A stretch of 64,000 nt of DNA from Mesotoga prima MesG1.Ag.4.2 (GTDB lineage: Bacteria; Thermotogota; Thermotogae; Petrotogales; Kosmotogaceae): positions 310,001-374,000 of the forward strand of contig NC_017934.1 of NCBI RefSeq assembly GCF_000147715.2. Reading direction: 5' to 3'. Shown here piece by piece: positions 20,730-29,906 of this stretch. A program made the translations under genes and the position numbers. Positions within the stretch are counted from its first letter, which is position 1, and each line of letters begins with the position of its first letter. Under the pieces are notes generated by a model. It was given only the letters and a program-made list of their open reading frames with translations, had not been told where the DNA came from and made no database searches.

Positions 20730-21623
20730 GTGATTTCGATCGAAAAGGAGTTCAAAGTAACAAAAGAAAATTTTTACGAGAGATTGGACCGGGTTTTGAG
20801 GAAAGAGCTTTCCGATTTGAAGCTCTCCTCAATATACAAATTGCTGAGAAGGGGCAATGTTAGGGTCAATGGGAATAAAATCAGAGACGGCTCATGGAAA
20901 ATGGAAATAGGCGATAAGGTTCAGGTAGTCTTCTCGGGAGATCCTTCGAAACTGAAGCGTCTTGAAGAATCGCGCGAACTGACGCCTAAGCACATTCCAC
21001 TCGACATTTTGTTCGAAGATGATCTTATTGTTGCAGTTGACAAACCTTCAGGAATCTCCGTTCATCCTGGTAAGGGAATCCAGATAATCACCCTGGTTGA
21101 AGGATTGATGGCGTACGGGAATTCGAAAGGTTTTGTTCCTCGCCCCGTTCACAGGCTTGATAAACACACTTCTGGCGTAATCCTCTTCGCGAAATCCCCG
21201 GAGGCTGCTAGAGAGCTTTCAAAGCTATTCAGAGAACGGGGAGTCGAAAAAGGTTACTTCACTCTTGTGAAGGGATTTCCTGAAAAGAGAGGAAAACTTG
21301 TTTCGCAGAGAGAGAAATTCGTCGAATCCCTGGCTTTCACAGTTGAGAAGAGCTATGCTACGACGTCTTTGTTGTGGATCGATCTATTTACTGGAAAGAA
21401 GCACCAGATCCGTCGACAGTTAAGTGAAGCGGGTTATCCAGTTGTCGGAGACGATGTGTATGGAGACAGACTGTTCAATAGAGACTTCAAGAAAGAAACG
21501 GGGCTCAGGCGATATTTTCTTCACTGTTCAAGGCTTTCCTTCGCTAGAAATGACGGAAAAGAAATAGAGATCATCTCTGAACTCCCCGGCGACCTTAAGA
21601 GGGTGCTGGGTTGCCTCGAATAA
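20730..21623 (+). CDS. RluA-family rRNA/tRNA pseudouridine synthase
   Basis: The protein has an N-terminal S4 RNA-binding domain (FYERLDRVLRKEL...LLRRGNVRVNG, about 14-60) and the RluA catalytic domain with the catalytic aspartate in PVHRLDKHTSGVILFAKS, then GKKHQIRRQL. It is closest to RluC/RluD-type enzymes, which modify 23S rRNA; the target cannot be chosen from sequence. The frame is open back to 20685 across the acpP terminator, so I use GTG 20730; TTG 20721 is an alternative, and neither has an ideal ribosome site. Confidence 0.88.
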   Translation: MISIEKEFKVTKENFYERLDRVLRKELSDLKLSSIYKLLRRGNVRVNGNKIRDGSWKMEIGDKVQVVFSGDPSKLKRLEESRELTPKHIPLDILFEDDLIVAVDKPSGISVHPGKGIQIITLVEGLMAYGNSKGFVPRPVHRLDKHTSGVILFAKSPEAARELSKLFRERGVEKGYFTLVKGFPEKRGKLVSQREKFVESLAFTVEKSYATTSLLWIDLFTGKKHQIRRQLSEAGYPVVGDDVYGDRLFNRDFKKETGLRRYFLHCSRLSFARNDGKEIEIISELPGDLKRVLGCLE

Positions 21624-22381
21624 GATTTGTATTTCTCATTATTGTGGTTGTTTTCTCTTCACTCGCGGTGGCAGGTCAGGCGGAGATCAGAAGTGAGATT
21701 GAGGAAGCGAATGCAGAGCTTTCAGAAATCTATGGTTTCTCGGTAAAATACAGTCTTACGATTTTAAAGGGTGAAGGTCACGAGCAGCCTGCGGCAATAG
21801 ACAATAATGGAATATATCAAATCTTTCTTTACACCTCTTCATATAAACCGGGAGTTGCGAGGCATGAACTCGCCCATGTTTATTTCTTTGAGTACCTGAG
21901 AATCAGGGATATTAATCCTGACGAAATTCCGCTGTGGTATCATGAGGTGATTGCCGAGGGATTTCAGAACCTTCACACTGGGACTAGGAGGTCGGCTTTA
22001 AGAGTAGCGTTTTTTGACTTCACAGAATACGAGGAGAAATACCCGGTTAAGGATGATCAAAGTGTCTTCTACGGGGCAGTGGCAAGCTTTGCCGATTACA
22101 TTCTCAAGAGGAATTCGTACAACAAACTACTAGAAGTTGTCAATGAGTTCTCTACTGAAAGAGAAATAGACACCGCTTTTTTGAATGTGTTTGGATCCAC
22201 TGTTCGTTCAATGCTTTTAAAATGGAGGATTGTTTTTTTGCTTCCATATTCCCCGTTTGTTGTCGGTGTAGTATTATTTCTTTATCTTCTGATCGGGAGG
22301 AGAGATAAGTATTGGCGGAAGTTCCCGTTAGACCTAAGAAGCCTCGAAGAAGACGAAGAAACGAAAAACAGAAGAATGTAA
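21611..22381 (+). CDS. Membrane-anchored HELAH zinc peptidase-like protein
   Basis: The 256-residue protein starts with a signal sequence or membrane helix (5-22), carries the gluzincin zinc motif HELAH (85-89) and a downstream third-ligand candidate E116 in PLWYHEVIAEGFQN, and ends with a membrane helix (about 212-230) and an acidic/basic tail. This layout matches the peptidase MA-like group. The catalytic part should lie outside the inner membrane. TTG 21611 lies seven bases after GAGGG and overlaps the pseudouridine synthase by 13 bases; the next gene overlaps its end by 70 bases. The substrate is unknown. Confidence 0.75.
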   Translation: MPRIRFVFLIIVVVFSSLAVAGQAEIRSEIEEANAELSEIYGFSVKYSLTILKGEGHEQPAAIDNNGIYQIFLYTSSYKPGVARHELAHVYFFEYLRIRDINPDEIPLWYHEVIAEGFQNLHTGTRRSALRVAFFDFTEYEEKYPVKDDQSVFYGAVASFADYILKRNSYNKLLEVVNEFSTEREIDTAFLNVFGSTVRSMLLKWRIVFLLPYSPFVVGVVLFLYLLIGRRDKYWRKFPLDLRSLEEDEETKNRRM

Positions 22382-23823
22382 TCAGTCTTGGGAACGGCAT
22401 AGTTATCGTTGTTTTTGTTGTGGGTCTGCTTATGTCTCTTCTATATATTCCTTGGAGAGTCTCCCTGGATTCTAATTACAACCGTGCAGCTCTTGTTACC
22501 GAGAAGAAGGTTGACGGCGTTCCATCAAAGCAGCTGATTTACGTAGATAATCTGACGGAAATTTCAGAACTCGGCTCTGCGGTTGTCTTTATGGATCTCA
22601 GAGATGACTGGAATAGACTGGAGGAAATTCTAGATTTGCAGGTTCCTGTGATACTTACGGGGGTTTCTCCGTACCCTGTTTCGGAACTAGCTTCTATTCT
22701 GGATAGTCATTGCGCTTATACTGGCTACATGGAGTTTGACGAAAGAGGGCAGTACGTTCTTGACGTCTTAAAGGCCCGAGATAACAAGTCTCTGGTTTTC
22801 CGCGTCCACAATCTGAAGAAGAAAGAGTACCCAAATTACGATATCGATAGAGCTGTAACGAGGTACATTAGATCAGTTAGGGAGCGAAGTGTCGACGCAT
22901 TGCTTTTCTTAACTCCTCCGGTTGATTTCGACTATGATGAGCTAGTTCACAAATCCTACGAGGAACTAAACGAACAGGACTTAATCTCTGACGAAATAAC
23001 ATCTCCGAGGACTGGCTCATCAAGATTCAAATTGCTTTCAGCGTTGTTCATATTTGTGTTGATCCTATCAGTTAGTCCGCTTGGCGCCGTTGGAATCACA
23101 GTTGTGTTTCTACTTTTCCCGACTATCGGTCTGCCTCTGGCAGCAATTGCAGGGGAGTTTGCGATTTACAGAAGGTTGTCTTCTCTAGATACCGGGGTTT
23201 TCAGAGGGTTACTACTATTCTTTTCGCTTTCTGTTTTTCTGGGAATCTCTATCAATGCATCCATGGTCGGAGTCGAATTCCAGAATGGTCTAGAGCTCTT
23301 CAGGGGTGTGAAAGTATCTCTTGTTGCCCTCCCCGGTTGGTTATTCGTAACCGGTTTTATGAAGAGTGTCTCCAGAAAAATATCTAAGGGCGACCTGTTG
23401 GTATTTGTGTTTGCCGGAATAGCGGCCGGTTACTACATTCTTAGAAGTGGAAACTTTTCCTTTGTTCTTGACTCCGAAAGAATGGTAAGGGACTATCTAG
23501 ACAATCTCCTGCTGGTTCGTCCACGTTTCAAAGAGCTACTTGCATATCCTTTGCTAGCCATCCTGATTCACTTCTCTTTCAACATCAAGGGAAAACTCGC
23601 TCCAGTCATTGCATCGGGAGGATCTCTTGTGATAGTGTCGATCGTCAATACCTTCTGTCATGCCACCGTCCCACTTTGGACGGGACTGCTGAGAAGCTTG
23701 TACGGTCTATTATTCGGGACAGTTGTTTCAATGATATTGATTACATTTGTCAAGAAGTATAGTAGAAGCTGTAAGGATGTTGAAGTACTGTTGAACGAGA
23801 GTGACGAAGACGAGTCTAATTAA
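22312..23823 (+). CDS. DUF5693-type multi-pass membrane protein
   Basis: The 503-residue protein has a very basic N-terminus (RPKKPRRRRRNEKQK), one membrane helix (about 30-47), a soluble extracytoplasmic region to about residue 240 with a TIM-barrel-like look (SVDALLFLTPPVDFDYDELV), and about eight membrane helices in the second half. It resembles the DUF5693 family of Firmicutes and Thermotogota, whose function is unknown. TTG 22312 follows GGGAGGAG and overlaps the peptidase gene by 70 bases in another frame, an unusually long but plausible coupling. Confidence 0.8.
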   Translation: MAEVPVRPKKPRRRRRNEKQKNVISLGNGIVIVVFVVGLLMSLLYIPWRVSLDSNYNRAALVTEKKVDGVPSKQLIYVDNLTEISELGSAVVFMDLRDDWNRLEEILDLQVPVILTGVSPYPVSELASILDSHCAYTGYMEFDERGQYVLDVLKARDNKSLVFRVHNLKKKEYPNYDIDRAVTRYIRSVRERSVDALLFLTPPVDFDYDELVHKSYEELNEQDLISDEITSPRTGSSRFKLLSALFIFVLILSVSPLGAVGITVVFLLFPTIGLPLAAIAGEFAIYRRLSSLDTGVFRGLLLFFSLSVFLGISINASMVGVEFQNGLELFRGVKVSLVALPGWLFVTGFMKSVSRKISKGDLLVFVFAGIAAGYYILRSGNFSFVLDSERMVRDYLDNLLLVRPRFKELLAYPLLAILIHFSFNIKGKLAPVIASGGSLVIVSIVNTFCHATVPLWTGLLRSLYGLLFGTVVSMILITFVKKYSRSCKDVEVLLNESDEDESN

Positions 23824-23848
23824 TATCTGATGATAGGAGGGATGGATT

Positions 23849-25672
23849 GTGAAGAAGATAATTCTTGTTTTTCTCAGTTTGTTTCTGGCGATATCTTTGT
23901 TTGGTATAGTTTCTTACGATCTTCAGAAGGTCATTATCGTGCCTGAAGAACCACAAGGAGGTCTTGAAGTTTCAATTTGGCTGGACAGAGACATAGGCTC
24001 TCTATATTACTCCGGCGAGGAGGTAAAGACTTATTTCAAAGTCAATAAGGATGCCTATGTGGCAATTTACGATATCACTCCCAACGGCGAGATTCAGCTG
24101 ATATTTCCAAATGGTTTTGACCGCAACAATTTCCTGAAAGCTGGAGTAACGTACACGCTTCCAACGGAAAACGCCAATACGAGATACAGGCTTCAGTTGA
24201 CAAGCGAAACCGGTGGCGGTAAGGAGATATTCCAAATAGTGGCATCTACGATGCCTCTTGGATTTCTGGATGCCCTGATGGCCAAGGCCGAAGCGGGAGA
24301 CATTTTTCCAAAAGCAAGTTCTAAGGCCGAGGACTTTGTCGTGTCAAAAGTAATACCCGTAATCGACAAACAGGAGTATGCAGTCTCCACAACCTGGTTC
24401 TACCTGGACATAATGCCGAGCACGGGACGCGCAAGAATAACTACGACCCCGTCAGGCGCAACGATATATATTGACGGCAAGATGGTTGGCACAAGCCCGC
24501 TCAGCATGGATCTAGATGATGGAAACCACATTGTTACGGCTTATAAGAGTGGTTTCAGGAGCGAAACCAGACAGTTCTCAGTGATAAGCGGGAGAACCGT
24601 TGATGTTCAGCTAGACCTTAAGAAGTTCGTCAGCGAATATCAGCTCTCGATCGTCACGAACCCGAGTGATGCTGTTGTCTATATCGATGGAAGTCTGATA
24701 GGTCGGACACCTTTGAATGTAACTCTGGAAGAAGGGACCAAGAATCTCAGTGTTTCGAAGTCCGGTTATGTGACTTACACGGAAACACTGGTTCTAAACC
24801 GGAACATATCCAAATCAATTACATTGACCCCGATCGTCCAGAACTATCAGCTCTCAGTAATTACTAGTCCCTCCGGGGCAGATGTCTATGTAAACAATGC
24901 CTATATTGGTCGCACTCCTTTGAACGTAACTCTCGAAGCTGGAACGAAGAACCTCAGAATAGAGAGGTCTGGTTATGAGACTTATTCCGAAAGCTTTATG
25001 CTCGACCGTTCGATATCCAAGTCGATTACTCTGTCGCCTCTAGTGAGAGAGTACAGATTGAGCGTTACAAGTTCGCCTTCGAACGCTCTGGTGTACATCA
25101 ATGGTAGCTATCAGGGGAGAACACCGCTGAACCTTAACTTGAGAGAAGGAACCTACACGGTTAGAGTTACTGCGAATGGATATGATGACTTCTCCACAAG
25201 CGTTTCGCTTGATAGAGATAGGCAGGTCAGCGCTACCCTGTACGCAAAGAAGGCAAGGTTAACCGTTGAGACAGAGCCAACCAATGCGTCCGTCTTTGTT
25301 GACAACGTTTATGTCGGCAGATCACCGCTCTCAATCGATGTGGATGCCGGAAGACATACTATAAGAGTAGAGAAATCAGGTTATATCACCGATAGTAAGG
25401 AAGTAAATCTTGCCGCTGGAACGAGTTCTTCAACGAAGATAATACTTGTTGAGGAAAGGCCAGTCGCAAGAATCACCATTTCTTCAGATCCTTCTAACGC
25501 AAGAATATTCATAAACGGGAGAGACTATGGCAGAACCAACAGAGTTGTAGAACTAGATCCCGGATACTACGAGGTAGTCCTGGTGCTAGACGGGTATCGC
25601 GTGTCGGTGACATACCGTTACTTTGGAAAGGGAGATCACAATCTCTCGTTCAATCTTTCAAGGATAGACTGA
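23849..25672 (+). CDS. Secreted PEGA-repeat protein with DUF4384-like domain
   Basis: The 607-residue protein has a signal peptide (cut near residue 19), an N-terminal DUF4384-like domain (about 40-180; NKDAYVAIYDITPNGEIQLIFPN) and six PEGA repeats. The repeats recur about every 70 residues with the core PSxAxVYIxGxxxGRTPLN, for example at about 200, 275, 345, 410, 480 and 550. PEGA domains are small beta modules thought to bind surface or wall components. GTG 23849 follows GGAGGGATG. It is the last of the peptidase-DUF5693-PEGA run and ends in a terminator. Confidence 0.87.
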   Translation: MKKIILVFLSLFLAISLFGIVSYDLQKVIIVPEEPQGGLEVSIWLDRDIGSLYYSGEEVKTYFKVNKDAYVAIYDITPNGEIQLIFPNGFDRNNFLKAGVTYTLPTENANTRYRLQLTSETGGGKEIFQIVASTMPLGFLDALMAKAEAGDIFPKASSKAEDFVVSKVIPVIDKQEYAVSTTWFYLDIMPSTGRARITTTPSGATIYIDGKMVGTSPLSMDLDDGNHIVTAYKSGFRSETRQFSVISGRTVDVQLDLKKFVSEYQLSIVTNPSDAVVYIDGSLIGRTPLNVTLEEGTKNLSVSKSGYVTYTETLVLNRNISKSITLTPIVQNYQLSVITSPSGADVYVNNAYIGRTPLNVTLEAGTKNLRIERSGYETYSESFMLDRSISKSITLSPLVREYRLSVTSSPSNALVYINGSYQGRTPLNLNLREGTYTVRVTANGYDDFSTSVSLDRDRQVSATLYAKKARLTVETEPTNASVFVDNVYVGRSPLSIDVDAGRHTIRVEKSGYITDSKEVNLAAGTSSSTKIILVEERPVARITISSDPSNARIFINGRDYGRTNRVVELDPGYYEVVLVLDGYRVSVTYRYFGKGDHNLSFNLSRID

Positions 25673-25692
25673 CATTCGTTCGTTGCTTCGAA

Positions 25693-25725
25693 GATAACCG
25701 GGACTCAAGTCCCGGTTATCTTTTT
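25693..25725. terminator. Shared terminator of convergent genes
   Basis: GATAACCGGGA (25693-25703) pairs perfectly with TCCCGGTTATC (25710-25720) around a six-base loop, followed by TTTTT on the plus strand. It ends the PEGA gene; the stop codon of the opposing pseudouridine synthase lies in the loop, and that side has almost no T run. Confidence 0.88.
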
Positions 25726-26400
25726 CCTGTCGTTCTCTGAGAGAAGCTGCCAGTCTCCTGGTCGTAGCTCCTCAGATAGACAGTAAGATCCAATCCGCCT
25801 TCTATGCAGCTGGATTACTTTGTTTCCTGATGCAGAAACAAGTCGCTTTACCTCATGGTATCGGCCTTCCGTTAGAACGATCCTCATATGAAAGTGATCG
25901 ATTTGCTCGACATGAGTCGGCTTCGAAAACTCATTGTTTCCAATGAAGAGCCCTTGTGAAATCATGGAAATCTCTTTCTTGGTTATCTCTTTGGCTGTTT
26001 CCACAAGGTATTCCTTTTCAACAAGCTTTCTGGGCGAAATCACTTCGTGAATGAACTTGCCGTCGTTAGAGAGTATCAAAAGTCCCGTTGCGTCCTTGTC
26101 CAACCTTCCTCCAGTTGACAGATCTGCCGAGAAGTTCGCGTCGATGAGTTCGAATACGCTTCTGCCTTCGCTTCTTTCTCTTGAGCAAACGTAACCTTCA
26201 GGCTTGTTAAGGGCAATATAAACATTCCAAAAAGCCTCTAGAGGTCTTCCGTCAACAATGACAGTGTCTGTTTCATCAACTACTTCAGAAGGATTGTTCG
26301 TGAGGACTCCGTTTAGACTCACTCCATTGCTTCTAATTATTCTCCTGCTTTCACTTCGGCTGAAGCGCCCAAATCTCGACACAAAGGCGTCTAGTCTCAT
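25705..26400 (-). CDS. RsuA/RluB-family pseudouridine synthase
   Basis: The enzyme (231 residues from ATG 26400) has an S4 domain at the start (MRLDAFVSRFGRFSRSESR) and the RsuA-type catalytic aspartate in GGRLDKDATGLLILSNDG (about 98-115), with KEYLV and GRYHEVKRLV further on. It modifies a uridine in 16S or 23S rRNA; which one is uncertain. An earlier in-frame ATG exists at 26421, but the promoter elements at 26407-26435 place transcription at or next to ATG 26400, and no ribosome site is present, so the mRNA is probably leaderless. Confidence 0.9.
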   Translation of the reverse strand: MRLDAFVSRFGRFSRSESRRIIRSNGVSLNGVLTNNPSEVVDETDTVIVDGRPLEAFWNVYIALNKPEGYVCSRERSEGRSVFELIDANFSADLSTGGRLDKDATGLLILSNDGKFIHEVISPRKLVEKEYLVETAKEITKKEISMISQGLFIGNNEFSKPTHVEQIDHFHMRIVLTEGRYHEVKRLVSASGNKVIQLHRRRIGSYCLSEELRPGDWQLLSENDRKKITGT

Positions 26401-26406
26401 ACATAG

Positions 26407-26435
26407 ATTGTACAACACCATTTCTTGGGATACAA
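26407..26435 (-). promoter_or_regulatory. Promoter predicted to give a leaderless mRNA
   Basis: On the minus strand TTGTAT (26430-26435) and TACAAT (26407-26412) are 17 bases apart. The usual seven-base step from the end of the -10 lands exactly on the A of ATG 26400. No purine-rich ribosome site lies in between. Confidence 0.65.
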
Positions 26436-26466
26436 GTCGTCAACTTCTCCGGGCTATTGGTCAGAA

Positions 26467-26475
26467 TGGTATAAT
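26467..26475 (+). promoter_or_regulatory. Extended -10 promoter of recJ
   Basis: TGGTATAAT is a perfect extended -10 element (TGnTATAAT) 35 bases before the recJ ATG. No convincing -35 lies upstream, as expected for this promoter class. It is divergent from the RsuA-type promoter, 54 bases away. Confidence 0.7.
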
Positions 26476-26509
26476 CTTCTCAAAAGAAAAAAAGAGAGGG
26501 TGGATCTTT

Positions 26510-29500
26510 ATGAGAAAGGAGTGGCTTCTCCTAAAGCCCGATGATGAGGCCGTAAACAGATTGGTCGAATTCATGGGCATTGACGCTTTTTTGGCGAGAT
26601 TACTGGTAACGCGTGGAATAGATAACGAAGTTGAAGCGATGAAGTTCCTGAATCCCGACAAGACGATTCTCCACGATCCTTTCCTTCTTGAAGACATGCC
26701 TTTGGCGGTTCGTACGATCATCGAGACCCGCGATAGAAACGAAAGCATAGTCGTCTTTGGCGATTACGATGTCGACGGTGTGACGAGCACCGCACTCCTA
26801 TACCTCGCAATGAAGAGGATGGGATTCAATGTTAGCTATTACATTCCTCTGAGACTCGAAGAAGGTTACGGATTGAGCAAGGACGCAATCAAAGATTTGA
26901 GGGATCAGGGGCACAGCCTCCTCATAACCGTAGATTGCGGAGTCACTTCCTTTGACGAAATCAAGTTCGCAAAGGAGATCGGATTCAACGTTGTTGTTAC
27001 GGACCATCACGAAGTGAAAGATCTCCTCCCGCCTGCCGACGCAGTTGTCAACCCAAAGAGGCCCGACGACGATTATCCTTTCAAAGGATTGGCCGGGGTT
27101 GGTGTGGCCTTCAAGTTGCTTGTCGCTTTGAACGAAACCCTTCACTGTCCTATAGATCCCGAGGAGTACCTGGATATTGTGGCGCTCGGTACGATTGCGG
27201 ATATAGTACCTCTAAGAGATGAGAATCGCTACATTGTTAAAGAAGGAACGGCAAAGATTCAGAGCAGTCCGCTACTCGGATTAAAAGCGCTTCTTTCTTA
27301 CCTGAGAATTCCTTCGGAAAACCTTACTGCACAGGACATTGCATTCAAGATTGCCCCAAAACTCAACGCTGCGGGAAGAATGGATTCAGCAATTGTGGCA
27401 CTTGAACTATTGATTAGCGAAGATATGGATTCGGCAATGAACACTGCTAGCCGTCTATTGAAGCACAATCAGAACAGACAGACTATCGAGGCGAAAATCT
27501 TTGAACAAACGGAAAGGGATCTTGAGAATACTGCGAGTTTCAAAGACGATTTCGCGCTGGTTATAGATGGCGACAACTGGCATCTGGGAGTGCTTGGGAT
27601 TGTCGCGTCAAGACTCGTGTCGATTCACAACAAGCCGGTGTTCTTGATAGCTACAAACGGCTCCGATGGAAAGGGTTCCGCAAGAAGCCCTGCCGGTGTA
27701 AGCATAATAAGCCTGCTTAACGAGGTCTCGGGTCTGTTGAGGGAGTTCGGCGGGCATGAGATGGCGGCCGGTTTCAGTATTGACAAAGAAAAAATATCGG
27801 AATTCAGGTCTGCAATTAACGATGCTTACATAAAGCTATACGGTTTGAAGCAGCCGGTTTTCAAGATTGACGTTGACGATGTTCTTACTCTTGATTCTAT
27901 TACCCCCTCGATACTCGATAAGCTTGAATTGTTGAGACCTTTTGGGCATTCCAATCCCGAGCCGAAATTCTTGATCAAAGGCTTGAACATTGAAAAGGCA
28001 AAGATGTTTGGTAGCGGAAGCGACCATGTGAAACTCATACTGCGCTCTGGAGACCGAAAGACTCTTGCAATAGGTTACAACATGGGCACCATGTTCGATG
28101 ATTTCAAGTATGTCAAGCCAAACCTTCTCAAGGTAGACGCCATTGCCTCTATAAAGAATGATAATCTTTATGGACTGCAGAGTGTAAAACTTTCCTTGTC
28201 TGACGCGAGGTTGTACATTGATCCCGTATTCGAAGAGGAAGTTAGAGACAAGAACTTTGTCTTTGAGTTCATAAGAGACTGGAAGAACCAACAACCGGGC
28301 TTGCAGATTAAGTCGGACGTCTCGGCGCTAATAGCTGAACTGGAGAAGAAGGTGTCACATAAGTGTCCGGAATTCATGGACGTAAGTGCGAAGAATCCCT
28401 GGGGAATCTTCGGTAACATAAGGCTGAAGAATCCGTTCCTTGCGCTCAAGATTCTGAAGAATTATCAGAAGGGCAAGAGAACTTTCATTGTTTCTGCCAT
28501 CAATGGCACACTTGCCCACACATATTATTCTTTGCAGCATTATCTGGATTCGATAAAGCCAATCTTTGCCAATTCACTTTACAGAGGCAAACTGGACGAG
28601 CCAGTTGTCTTCGTTACATTACCCTTCTTCGTTGAAAGATTCAACGAAATTTCGGATTCAGCCGGCGAGATAATCTTTGACGAACCGTCTTATATTCTTT
28701 CCGGCATATTTAAGGATCATCCAGACCTTGAAGGTTTCTTCAATAACATCGATAAAGTTCTCGGCATTTCCGGTTTTTCTGGAAGCATTTTCTGTGATGA
28801 CCTCAAAGAGTTCTTCCTGGACAAGAGAATCTCGCACGTGTATAAACCAAGTCCAATAAAGAGAGTTGGCATTATAGACAACCGCGGCTCGAGAAAGAAA
28901 GTGGAGCAGGTGATGTCAATAGTAGGCCACGGGGAAAATGTGGCAGTAATTGTTGACTCTCCTCACAAGACGGTTTCTCTTGCAAAATCTATGGGTTCAA
29001 GGTTGTCTCACGCTCTGCAAAACGGTGAACTGATTTTCTACAACTATCTTCTCAAGGATTTCCAGAGATCGGTTATCTACTCTCTTGTCGAAAGACAGAA
29101 GATTCGGGTCCTTATAACGACTCCTTCAAGTGATGGTCTCGGGGTTACACTGGGCAATTCAAATATTGTCTTTTACAGTGCTCCGAGAAACTTCCTGGAA
29201 GTAATCGATGCCGTTGCTACAAGGCCCGGTGAAGATTCCGAACTTTTCTTGAATCTCTCCTTCAACAAGGCGGACCTCGTTTCAAACACAAGCGAAATGG
29301 ACCGTTTGTTTCCCACTGTTGAGGAGTTGGAAGCCGTTTATCAGGACTTGAAAGAGGTACTCCCTGCGTCGGAGAGAGACATAAAGAAGGCTCTGAGCTT
29401 TGAAGACGGTATCTCTAAGGTCTTCCTCTCAATGCTTGAGGAAATGGAGTTGTTGAGTGCGGACAACGGTGTCTGGTACAGTAACTCGGAAGCAGCCCTC

Positions 29501-29653
29501 GACACGACACAGGTGAAGAAGACCCTGAGATACAGAGAAGGTGTGGCAGAGAAGAGAATGACGAGATGGTTCGCTACAAAGTTATCTACTATGACTACAA
29601 GGGGGCTATTAAGGAGTCTAACCAATGCCGAAGAGGTGCTGAAGGTTGGTTGA
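26510..29653 (+). CDS. recJ: Single-stranded-DNA exonuclease RecJ with long helicase-like tail
   Basis: RecJ digests single-stranded DNA 5' to 3' in recombination and repair. From ATG 26510 (seven bases after AGAGGGTGG) the protein has 1047 residues. The nuclease core is complete: GDYDVDG (84-90), LITVDCG, DHH (165-167), and the DHHA1 motif GGHEMAAG near 415, then the OB region to about 600. The remaining 450 residues are extra. They look like a decayed superfamily-2 helicase: EIIFDEPSYI near 720 recalls motif II, and VLITTPSSDGLG near 866 recalls motif V, but no intact Walker A is seen. Typical RecJ has 560-800 residues. Confidence 0.93.
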   Translation: MRKEWLLLKPDDEAVNRLVEFMGIDAFLARLLVTRGIDNEVEAMKFLNPDKTILHDPFLLEDMPLAVRTIIETRDRNESIVVFGDYDVDGVTSTALLYLAMKRMGFNVSYYIPLRLEEGYGLSKDAIKDLRDQGHSLLITVDCGVTSFDEIKFAKEIGFNVVVTDHHEVKDLLPPADAVVNPKRPDDDYPFKGLAGVGVAFKLLVALNETLHCPIDPEEYLDIVALGTIADIVPLRDENRYIVKEGTAKIQSSPLLGLKALLSYLRIPSENLTAQDIAFKIAPKLNAAGRMDSAIVALELLISEDMDSAMNTASRLLKHNQNRQTIEAKIFEQTERDLENTASFKDDFALVIDGDNWHLGVLGIVASRLVSIHNKPVFLIATNGSDGKGSARSPAGVSIISLLNEVSGLLREFGGHEMAAGFSIDKEKISEFRSAINDAYIKLYGLKQPVFKIDVDDVLTLDSITPSILDKLELLRPFGHSNPEPKFLIKGLNIEKAKMFGSGSDHVKLILRSGDRKTLAIGYNMGTMFDDFKYVKPNLLKVDAIASIKNDNLYGLQSVKLSLSDARLYIDPVFEEEVRDKNFVFEFIRDWKNQQPGLQIKSDVSALIAELEKKVSHKCPEFMDVSAKNPWGIFGNIRLKNPFLALKILKNYQKGKRTFIVSAINGTLAHTYYSLQHYLDSIKPIFANSLYRGKLDEPVVFVTLPFFVERFNEISDSAGEIIFDEPSYILSGIFKDHPDLEGFFNNIDKVLGISGFSGSIFCDDLKEFFLDKRISHVYKPSPIKRVGIIDNRGSRKKVEQVMSIVGHGENVAVIVDSPHKTVSLAKSMGSRLSHALQNGELIFYNYLLKDFQRSVIYSLVERQKIRVLITTPSSDGLGVTLGNSNIVFYSAPRNFLEVIDAVATRPGEDSELFLNLSFNKADLVSNTSEMDRLFPTVEELEAVYQDLKEVLPASERDIKKALSFEDGISKVFLSMLEEMELLSADNGVWYSNSEAALDTTQVKKTLRYREGVAEKRMTRWFATKLSTMTTRGLLRSLTNAEEVLKVG

Positions 29654-29906
29654 TACCCGTAAGCTGGATGCTCTGATAGTAGTCTCCCAAGGAGATATAA
29701 TCAAAGTTCTATCATTACTGAGGAATCATGGTTTCCAGACAAAGGTTTTCCCCACACCACCCGGTCTATTCCCCGGATGTTCGCTTTCCATCGCAGTTTC
29801 TTCAAATGTTGTCGATTCAGTTCTGGTGCTTCTCAAGCAACATAACGTAGAAGTTATGTATTCCGCTTTGTGCGATGAGAATCCCGTGAAGTCATTCTAT
29901 GATTAG
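29646..29906 (+). CDS. DUF3343 putative sulfur/selenium carrier-like protein
   Basis: The 86-residue protein matches the DUF3343 family, in which a single cysteine after a proline-rich segment is conserved: here TKVFPTPPGLFPGCSLSIAV (C near 45). The family is described as possible sulfur or selenium carriers on the basis of gene neighbourhoods only. The TTG start overlaps the recJ stop by eight bases, and ruvX overlaps its end by eight bases, so the three form an operon. Confidence 0.75.
   Translation: MVDTRKLDALIVVSQGDIIKVLSLLRNHGFQTKVFPTPPGLFPGCSLSIAVSSNVVDSVLVLLKQHNVEVMYSALCDENPVKSFYD

Noticed and set aside
24440-25600. Tandem DNA repeat or CRISPR-like array in the PEGA gene
   Set aside because: The periodicity is at protein level with diverged DNA; no constant repeats or unique spacers are present.
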